DNA of 13,328 nt from Chlorobiota bacterium (GTDB lineage: Bacteria > Bacteroidota > Bacteroidia > Flavobacteriales > Flavobacteriaceae), in NCBI GenBank assembly GCA_013151975.1, contig JAADHG010000075.1, positions 2,840 through 16,167 on the forward strand, read 5' to 3'. Positions 8,502 to 13,328 of this stretch are shown piece by piece. The notes beneath the pieces were generated by a model. The model worked only from the letters and a program-made list of their open reading frames with translations. It was not told the DNA's origin and ran no database searches. A program made the position numbers and the translations under genes. Each line of letters opens with the position of its first letter. Within the stretch, counting starts at the first letter, position 1.

Positions 8502-8834
8502 ATGAGACAGTTATTTATAATTTTGAGTTTAATTTTTGCTGCACTTGGCTTGGTGCTTTCTGTTTTGCCTTTTGGTATGATTGCATTAATCCCAATAATA
8601 GCGGCATTTATTTTTGGGCTTATAGCCTTTAGAATTTCAAAAAAGAGTAACAAGAGTACCAAAATAATTAAAGCAATTTTATTAGTTGTAATTATTTCGC
8701 TCTGTATCTCAATTTATCGTTCGGTTTTTGAAACTAATGTTATTGAAGATGATGATATCGAGACCATTAAAAAAGAAAAGCAATCAGATCAAGAATCAAT
8801 TGATGAATTAGAGTCCTTGGAGATTGAAAATTAG
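8502..8834 (+). CDS. Small three-helix membrane protein of unknown function
   Basis: I do not recognise a family for this 110-residue protein. Hydrophobic helices are predicted by eye at about 4-22, 25-44 and 57-72. A Lys/Ser-rich loop (SKKSNKSTK, 46-54) lies between helices 2 and 3, suggesting that loop is cytoplasmic. The last 30 residues are strongly acidic (IEDDDIETIKKEKQ and onward) and probably disordered or coiled. It starts five bases after the DUF3108-like gene, which argues for translational coupling and a shared role. The coding case rests on this spacing, a clean membrane profile and an open frame. The minus-strand frame over the same DNA (8435-8662) is less convincing. Confidence 0.72.
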   Translation: MRQLFIILSLIFAALGLVLSVLPFGMIALIPIIAAFIFGLIAFRISKKSNKSTKIIKAILLVVIISLCISIYRSVFETNVIEDDDIETIKKEKQSDQESIDELESLEIEN

Positions 8835-8854
8835 CAATATTTTCACTTTATTTG
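8824..8854 (+). promoter_or_regulatory. Putative promoter for the first M28 peptidase gene
   Basis: TTG at 8824-8826 and TTTATTTG at 8847-8854 are 20 bases apart. The second element differs from TAnnTTTG only in its second base. The upstream half overlaps the last codons of the preceding small membrane gene, and the ATG follows 23 bases after the -7 box. The peptidase may therefore be transcribed independently as well as by read-through. Confidence 0.38.
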
Positions 8855-8877
8855 TCTGGCTATTAATTTCTTATTAA

Positions 8878-9915
8878 ATGAAAATTTTACTGTACACCAC
8901 AGCATTGGTATTTGTTGGATCTTGTGCCACACTAAGCCATAAAGAAAAAATTCAAGCATTAAAGGACAATATTGAAATCTATCAACCCTCTAACCTAAAA
9001 ACTTACGCAAATACCATTACTGCAAGTGAGTTAAAAGAACATTTATATATTTTCTCTTCGGATAGCTTAGAAGGGAGACTTGTAGGTTCAATAGGGCAAA
9101 AAAAAGCAGTTAAGTATCTTAAAGACTATTATATTAATGAAGGTATAGCATCTCCCTTTGGCGATTCTAGTTACTACCAAAGTATACCAAAATCTTACTT
9201 AGGAGATGATTATAATGATTCAGAAAATGTTTTAGCATTTATAAAAGGTACAGAGAAACCCGATGAAATTATTATTATTTCTGCGCATCTTGACCATAAA
9301 GGCATCGATAAAAAAGGTAACATTTATAATGGTGCTGACGATAACGCTTCAGGTACTTCTGCATTACTAGAAATAGCACAAGCCTTTAAAGAAGCAAAAA
9401 AGAATGGCTTTGGCCCAAAAAGAAGTGTTTTATTATTACACCTTACCGCTGAAGAAATAGGATTACAAGGGTCACGATTTTATACTGAAAATCCCGTGTT
9501 TCCGCTAGAGAATACAGTAGTCGACTTAAATATTGACATGATTGGGCGTGTGGATAAATCACACCTAAACAATCCAAACTATATCTATATTATTGGTGCT
9601 AATAGATTAAGTACAGAACTTCATTATTTATCTGAAGCTATCAACGATTCCTTTTTTCATTTTGAATTAAACTATAGATACAATGCCGAAAATGAACGCA
9701 ATCGCTACTATTTTAGATCCGATCACTACAATTTTGCAAAGCATAATATTCCAGTTATATTTTATTTTAATGGCGTACATGAAGATTACCATCAAACAAC
9801 TGACACTCCTGATAAAATAAATTTTCAATTACTTGAAAAGCGTGCCCGTTTAATATTTAGTACAGCATGGCAACTGGCAAACCAAAAAGAGCGCATAATT
9901 GTAGACAAGTCTTAA
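8878..9915 (+). CDS. M28-family zinc metallopeptidase lipoprotein, short form without PA domain
   Basis: This 345-residue predicted lipoprotein (lipobox VGSC, Cys16) probably acts in the periplasm or on the outer membrane as an aminopeptidase on peptides. The M28 metal and catalytic residues are all present: H137 in SAHLDH, D155 in NGADDNASG, E192 (general base) and E193 in TAEEIG, D220 in NIDMIGR, and H305 in EDYHQTTDTPD. An N-terminal helical segment (about 45-105, including ELKEHLYIFSSDSLEGR) precedes the catalytic domain directly. It is a close paralogue of the next gene, about 70% identical over the core (77 of ~109 positions by hand), but lacks the ~175-residue PA domain that interrupts that protein. 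It starts 43 bases after the small membrane gene. The substrate is not deducible. Confidence 0.92.
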   Translation: MKILLYTTALVFVGSCATLSHKEKIQALKDNIEIYQPSNLKTYANTITASELKEHLYIFSSDSLEGRLVGSIGQKKAVKYLKDYYINEGIASPFGDSSYYQSIPKSYLGDDYNDSENVLAFIKGTEKPDEIIIISAHLDHKGIDKKGNIYNGADDNASGTSALLEIAQAFKEAKKNGFGPKRSVLLLHLTAEEIGLQGSRFYTENPVFPLENTVVDLNIDMIGRVDKSHLNNPNYIYIIGANRLSTELHYLSEAINDSFFHFELNYRYNAENERNRYYFRSDHYNFAKHNIPVIFYFNGVHEDYHQTTDTPDKINFQLLEKRARLIFSTAWQLANQKERIIVDKS

Positions 9916-10019
9916 CAACTGTTCTTTATGTTAATATGTGTTAAAAGAATCTTCAAAAACTAGTCTCATATGTTTTTTTTGTAATATCGCAAATCACTAA
10001 ACAAAACATTTTTACTAAA

Positions 10020-11567
10020 ATGAAAAAATTACTACTCATTCTTACAGTAGCATCACTCTTTTTTTCTTGTAATAAAGGAGTCTCGCAAGAAGACATTACA
10101 GGTTATGCAAGTTCAATTACTTCTGATGAATTAAAAGAAATGCTTTACACTTACGCCTCTGATGAATTTGAAGGTCGTGAGACTGGAGAACCTGGACAAA
10201 AAAAAGCGATTGAATACATAAAAAATCAATATGTGAAACTTGGAATACCTTCAGTAATTGGCAATGGAAATTATTTTCAAGAAATACCATTACACATAGT
10301 AAAAACACCTAATGTTAACATGAATGTTAATGGAACTTTATTTAATTATTTTGAAGATTTTATTTCATTAACTGATGGTTCTACAGCAACTTTTTCTACC
10401 AATGAAGTTATTTTTGCAGGCTATGGAATAGATGATGAAAATTATAACGACTATAAAAATCTTGATGTAAAAGGAAAAATTGTTGTCATAAAAGGTGGTG
10501 AACCAAAAGATAAAGATGGTAATTATTTAGTAAGTGGCACAGCAAAAATTTCAAAATGGTCAAATGGTCGTCAGGCTATATCAGCAAAAAGAAATGCAGC
10601 CAAAGAAAATGGAGTAAAAGCTCTGTTTTTTATGGATAACAAATTGTTTGATAGATATTCAAGAATATTTAAAAAACGAAAAGAAAAAGGAGGAAGTAAA
10701 CGTTTATCATTACCAAAACAAGGTGATGAAATATATCAGTTTTTAATAAGTGAAAGACTCGGAAATGCCTTGATAGAAAACATAAACAGTTTAACTAAAA
10801 ATGGTCTTGTAACAAGTTCTCTCGATGTAGATTATGAAAGTATTTCAGTACCAGAATCTTCTGAAAATGTTGCAGCCATTATTAAAGGAACTGAAAAACC
10901 AGACGAATATGTGATTATCTCGTCACATTTAGATCATATAGGAATAAATAGTAAAGGTGAAATTAATAATGGTGCTGATGATGATGGCTCAGGTACGGTT
11001 GCACTTTTAGAAATTGCCGAAGCTTTTAAAGCCGCTGCCAATAAAGGCCAAGGACCAAAACGCTCGATTATATTTTTACATGTAACGGGCGAAGAAAAAG
11101 GGCTTTTAGGCTCGCAATATTATACAGATTATAATCCGCTTGTACCATTAGCAAATACCGTAGTAGATTTAAATATTGATATGATTGGGCGTACCGATCC
11201 AAAACGTAAAAGTACAAATCGCAACTATATCTATTTAATTGGTAGTGATAAGCTAAGTACGGAGTTGCACAACATTTCTGAAGAGGTGAACAAAACCTAT
11301 ACTAATATTGAATTAGATTATAAATATAACGACGAAAACGATCCTAATCGTTTTTACTATCGTTCCGATCATTATAATTTTGCTAAGAATAATATTCCCG
11401 TTATTTTTTATTTTAATGGTACTCATGCCGACTATCATAGACCAACAGACACGCCTGAAAAAATAGAATACGATTTATTAGAAAATCGTGCTAAACTGGT
11501 GTTTTATACAGCTTGGGAATTAGCAAATCGCGAGCAACGCATTACTGTGGATAAAGCTTCGAACTAG
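10020..11567 (+). CDS. M28-family zinc metallopeptidase lipoprotein with inserted PA domain
   Basis: In this 515-residue predicted lipoprotein the lipobox FFSC puts the lipidated Cys at residue 17. Order: N-terminal helical segment (~28-90, with ELKEMLYTYASDEFEGR), PA domain (~105-275, with VIFAGYGIDDENYNDY and KGKIVVIKGG), then the M28 catalytic domain. Zinc and catalytic residues are H303, D321, E358, E359, D387 and H473, in the motifs SSHLDH, NGADDDGSG, TGEEKG, NIDMIGR and DYHRPTDTPE. M28 peptidases with PA domains are typically aminopeptidases; the PA domain may gate or orient substrate. The PA domain also holds a basic stretch, FKKRKEKGGSKR (217-228). A 104-base gap separates it from its paralogue with no clear terminator, so co-transcription is possible. 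It ends 22 bases from a convergent lipoprotein gene. Confidence 0.94.
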   Translation: MKKLLLILTVASLFFSCNKGVSQEDITGYASSITSDELKEMLYTYASDEFEGRETGEPGQKKAIEYIKNQYVKLGIPSVIGNGNYFQEIPLHIVKTPNVNMNVNGTLFNYFEDFISLTDGSTATFSTNEVIFAGYGIDDENYNDYKNLDVKGKIVVIKGGEPKDKDGNYLVSGTAKISKWSNGRQAISAKRNAAKENGVKALFFMDNKLFDRYSRIFKKRKEKGGSKRLSLPKQGDEIYQFLISERLGNALIENINSLTKNGLVTSSLDVDYESISVPESSENVAAIIKGTEKPDEYVIISSHLDHIGINSKGEINNGADDDGSGTVALLEIAEAFKAAANKGQGPKRSIIFLHVTGEEKGLLGSQYYTDYNPLVPLANTVVDLNIDMIGRTDPKRKSTNRNYIYLIGSDKLSTELHNISEEVNKTYTNIELDYKYNDENDPNRFYYRSDHYNFAKNNIPVIFYFNGTHADYHRPTDTPEKIEYDLLENRAKLVFYTAWELANREQRITVDKASN

Positions 11568-11589
11568 AAAATAAGTAGTGTAAATCATG

Positions 11590-11982
11590 TTAGTTTAAAA
11601 GATATTCAGCCTTAACAAACTCAACAGAAATAGGAAAAATTAATGGGCTATCCCCTAATACTTCATAACTTAAAATACATGAACTATTAGAAAGAATAAT
11701 TTGACAATCTGCATTAGGTGTACTAGTAGATTCTAGACCATCAATCTTTAAAGTAACTCTAGGGCTACCCGATACTTGAAAATCATTAACATTAAAAAAT
11801 TCAATCTGATAAGCCACTCGTTCTTCTTGAGTTTCTGTTTGCGGTGTAAACTCAAAATCAAGCAATTGAAAAGTAACTGGTTCGATTATGACTGTAAAGT
11901 TATCCTCATTTGAATTATTTTTAGAGCAACCTAAAATTATAAAACTTAAAAAAAAAGTACACAATATTTTAATTCTCTTCAT
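11590..11982 (-). CDS. Small lipoprotein of unknown function
   Basis: I recognise no family for this 130-residue protein. It has a basic N-terminus (MKRIK), a hydrophobic core and a lipobox IILGC with Cys19, then a short polar Asn/Ser/Asp/Glu linker (SKNNSNEDN) typical of Bacteroidota lipoproteins. The rest looks beta-rich, with alternating hydrophobic segments, and contains two cysteines (93 and 102) that could form a disulfide after export. It is monocistronic, with a possible promoter at 12005-12012. It converges on the second M28 peptidase with 22 bases between stops, and tRNA-His lies upstream. The lipobox and the good separation from other genes support it as real. Confidence 0.72.
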   Translation of the reverse strand: MKRIKILCTFFLSFIILGCSKNNSNEDNFTVIIEPVTFQLLDFEFTPQTETQEERVAYQIEFFNVNDFQVSGSPRVTLKIDGLESTSTPNADCQIILSNSSCILSYEVLGDSPLIFPISVEFVKAEYLLN

Positions 11983-12004
11983 AAAATAAATCTTAGTTTA
12001 AATT

Positions 12005-12012
12005 CAAAATTA
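12005..12012 (-). promoter_or_regulatory. Putative -7 promoter element for the small lipoprotein gene
   Basis: On the minus strand this reads TAATTTTG, a full match to TAnnTTTG, 22 bases before the ATG at 11982. No TTTG sits at the expected -33 distance, so support is partial in this very AT-rich stretch. Confidence 0.3.
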
Positions 12013-12040
12013 AACAAATTTTACATAAAATATACTATAC

Positions 12041-12073
12041 AAAAAAAGTCTCCAAATTTCTTTGAAGACTTTT
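12041..12073 (-). terminator. Rho-independent terminator of the tRNA-His transcript
   Basis: Read on the minus strand, a ten-pair stem (12064-12073 with 12044-12053, including one G-U) encloses a ten-base loop and continues into a T run to 12041. It starts five bases after the tRNA 3' end and precedes the small lipoprotein gene and its promoter. Confidence 0.77.
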
Positions 12074-12078
12074 AATTG

Positions 12079-12153
12079 GGTGGAAGACCGGATTCGAACC
12101 GGCGACCCTTGGTACCACAAACCAATGCTCTAACCAACTGAGCTACAACCACC
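12079..12153 (-). tRNA. tRNA-His (anticodon GTG)
   Basis: This is a complete cloverleaf on the minus strand. The D stem GCTC/GAGC, the anticodon stem TTGGT/ACCAA around loop TTGTGGT (anticodon GTG), and the T arm GCCGG TTCGAAT CCGGT are all clear. The extra 5' G (G-1, position 12153) faces C73 (position 12079), the classic histidine identity pair. The acceptor stem has two adjacent U-U oppositions (5-68 and 6-67). A full CCA is not encoded: C73 is followed by C-A-A. The gene has its own promoter and terminator, so it is transcribed as a single unit. Confidence 0.97.
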
Positions 12154-12181
12154 ATTTAGGTTGCATTTTTCAATGCGTCTG

Positions 12182-12212
12182 CAAATGTATATTATTTCAC
12201 TTTTTCTACAAA
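12182..12212 (-). promoter_or_regulatory. Bacteroidota-type promoter of the tRNA-His gene
   Basis: On the minus strand, TTTG (12209-12212), a 19-base spacer and TACATTTG (12182-12189) match the consensus TTTG-N19-TAnnTTTG at all fixed positions. It lies between the bshB1 stop codon and the tRNA, with the -7 box 28 bases before the mature 5' end. A short hairpin (GCATT/AATGC, 12163-12176) falls in the expected 5' leader. Confidence 0.75.
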
Positions 12213-12226
12213 GGTTTTTTCTAATA

Positions 12227-12949
12227 TTATTTCAAATTAAATAAGGTGTCTACTGCAACATAGCGTTCTACTGTAAACCCTTCAGCGTGCTCCACTCCTA
12301 TTAAACGTCCTAAATCACTAGCGCGATAAATAATGCTATCTGTAAAATTACGACTAGAAATAGGTGTTTCTGGAGCTTTACTATTGGCATCAAAAAATTG
12401 TGTTTTATAGGTTAAAACGGCTTCCATTTTCTTGTCTATAAATCCAGATACATCAACCACAAAATCGGGTTCAATATTTTTCCATTGTATATAATGATAT
12501 ACATGCTTAGGTCGCCATGGTTCTTGCCACCCATCTTCATCGCCACATTTAGTCTCAATTTTCAATAACCCACTTAAAAAACACGCATCGCTTACTAATT
12601 GACTCCCCTTTCCATGATCAATATGTCTATCCTCTATAGCATTACAAAGCACAATCTCTGGCTTAAACTTTCGAATCATTTTAATGAGCTCTATCTGATG
12701 TGTTTTGTCATTAGCAAAAAATCCATCGGCAAATTCCATATTAATTCGTACTGGAATATTTAAAATCTTTGCAGCTTCATTGGCTTCATTATCTCTAGTT
12801 TCGGCAGTACCGCGAGTTCCGAGTTCACCTCTTGTAAGATCGATAATACCCACGGTTTTTCCATTGGCAATTTCTTTGGCAATTGTTGCACCACAACCTA
12901 ACTCAACATCATCCGGATGCGCACCAATAGCAAGTATATCTAATTTCAT
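12227..12949 (-). CDS. bshB1: Bacillithiol biosynthesis deacetylase BshB1 (PIG-L/LmbE family)
   Basis: This 240-residue zinc-dependent deacetylase is expected to remove the acetyl group from GlcNAc-malate to give GlcN-malate, the step before cysteine is attached to form the thiol bacillithiol. The zinc and catalytic motifs are AHPDD (H11, D13, D14) and DRHIDHG (H109, D111, H112). D13 is the likely general base and H11, D14 and H112 the likely zinc ligands. Diagnostic BshB1 segments are IIDLTRGELGTRGT, LVSDACFLSGL, WRPKHVYHYIQW, PDFVVDVSGF, and RASDLGRLIGVEHAEGF, which set it apart from generic PIG-L enzymes. Its length is normal for the family. It starts 13 bases after the stop of a Cys/Met-metabolism PLP enzyme, so the two are probably an operon linking sulfur amino acids to thiol synthesis. 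Confidence 0.93.
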   Translation of the reverse strand: MKLDILAIGAHPDDVELGCGATIAKEIANGKTVGIIDLTRGELGTRGTAETRDNEANEAAKILNIPVRINMEFADGFFANDKTHQIELIKMIRKFKPEIVLCNAIEDRHIDHGKGSQLVSDACFLSGLLKIETKCGDEDGWQEPWRPKHVYHYIQWKNIEPDFVVDVSGFIDKKMEAVLTYKTQFFDANSKAPETPISSRNFTDSIIYRASDLGRLIGVEHAEGFTVERYVAVDTLFNLK

Positions 12950-12962
12950 ATTTTTTTTTGAC

Positions 12963-13328
12963 TTACATTTTTAAATTTATTATTCTTTCAGCAGAAACAT
13001 TAGCAATAGCTTGCTCAATATCGCCTATTAAGTCTTTTTTACTTTCCAGCCCTACAGAAAATCGAATCAAATTATCGCCAATTCCTTGTGCTTGTCGTTC
13101 TTCAGGTGTTAATAACGCATGTGATGCTACAGCCGGTAACAACATAGTACTTTCAATCCCTGCCAAACTCATTGATGGTTTTATTAGTCGCAATGCTTGT
13201 AAAAACTTTTCGGCATTAATACCTTCAACCAAATCAAAAGATAGCATTGCTCCAAATCCTTTCATTTGAGTTTTTGCCAATTCATAATCTGGATGGCTTT
13301 TAAGCCCAGGATAATACACATTACTTAC
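12963..13328 (-). CDS. Cys/Met-metabolism PLP-dependent enzyme (cystathionine gamma-synthase/beta-lyase type), C-terminal part
   Basis: The frame is open to the right edge; the in-frame GTG at 13317-13319 is internal, not a start. The visible ~121 residues are the C-terminal domain of the transsulfuration enzyme family. Hallmarks are YYPGLKSHPDYELAKTQM, GFGAMLSFDL, and SLAGIESTMLLPAVASHALL followed by PEERQAQGIGDNLIRFSVGLE. In this family the Arg of the last motif binds the substrate carboxylate. The PLP-binding lysine lies in the missing part. From this end alone I cannot decide between cystathionine gamma-synthase, beta-lyase, gamma-lyase and O-acetylhomoserine sulfhydrylase. It lies directly upstream of bshB1 with a 13-base gap. 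Confidence 0.92.
   Translation of the reverse strand, partial: VSNVYYPGLKSHPDYELAKTQMKGFGAMLSFDLVEGINAEKFLQALRLIKPSMSLAGIESTMLLPAVASHALLTPEERQAQGIGDNLIRFSVGLESKKDLIGDIEQAIANVSAERIINLKM

Noticed and set aside
8073..8662. Minus-strand frames at 8073-8309 and 8435-8662
   Set aside because: They are antisense to the DUF3108-like and small membrane genes; hydrophobicity mirrors the real membrane segments and there is no promoter or partner.
9916..10019. 104-base gap between the two M28 genes, with a T8 run at 9973-9980
   Set aside because: No stem precedes the T run, and TAATATCG downstream is only a partial -7 match with no -33 element, so neither terminator nor promoter is called.
10117..10308. 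Minus-strand 63-residue frame
   Set aside because: It lies inside the N-terminal region of the second M28 peptidase, which is clearly coding by similarity to its paralogue.
12705..13269. Plus-strand open frames at 12705-12974 and 12958-13269
   Set aside because: They are antisense to bshB1 and the PLP enzyme, both of which have strong family motifs; the plus-strand products look like low-complexity reversals.
1..13328. CRISPR arrays, insertion sequences, integrases, prophage genes or a defence island
   Set aside because: I found no regularly spaced repeats, transposase or integrase motifs, or known defence domains; the content is ordinary envelope and metabolic genes.

Overview
The window looks like a chromosomal segment of a marine-type member of the Bacteroidota, most likely Flavobacteriaceae. 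The DNA is very AT-rich. It carries a SusC/SusD pair, a protein with a type IX secretion (T9SS) C-terminal sorting domain, several lipoproteins, a bacillithiol deacetylase of the Bacteroidota type, and promoter elements of the Bacteroidota form (TTTG, about 19-21 bases, TAnnTTTG). No start codon is preceded by a clear GGAGG-type ribosome binding site, which also fits this phylum.

Layout. Positions 1-2103 hold the end of a nutrient-uptake operon: the C-terminal part of a SusC-like TonB-dependent transporter and its SusD-like lipoprotein, closed by a strong intrinsic terminator. Next comes a large membrane protein (2217-4772) joining a duplicated multi-pass membrane half to a spermidine-synthase-like Rossmann domain. 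A secreted multicopper oxidase with a T9SS sorting domain (4947-6677) follows, converging on a two-domain universal stress protein on the minus strand (6688-7542). A rightward cluster then runs from 7717 to 11567: a DUF3108-like exported protein, a small three-helix membrane protein, and two tandem paralogous M28 metallopeptidase lipoproteins, of which only the second has a PA domain. The right end is on the minus strand: a small unrecognised lipoprotein, tRNA-His with its own promoter and terminator, bshB1, and the C-terminal part of a Cys/Met-metabolism PLP enzyme that runs off the window.

How the genes fit together. Much of the window concerns the cell envelope: outer-membrane import, lipoprotein peptidases that probably trim peptides in the periplasm or at the surface, and a secreted copper oxidase. 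The right end links sulfur amino acid metabolism (a transsulfuration-type enzyme) with bacillithiol synthesis, which consumes cysteine. I see no CRISPR array, insertion sequence, integrase, phage gene or recognisable defence island. The window is mostly ordinary chromosome. The points most worth a second look are the M28 pair differing by a whole PA domain, the internally duplicated membrane-spermidine synthase fusion, the copper oxidase with an altered axial-ligand region, and the tandem U-U mismatch in the tRNA-His acceptor stem. No stretch longer than about 180 bases lacks a gene.
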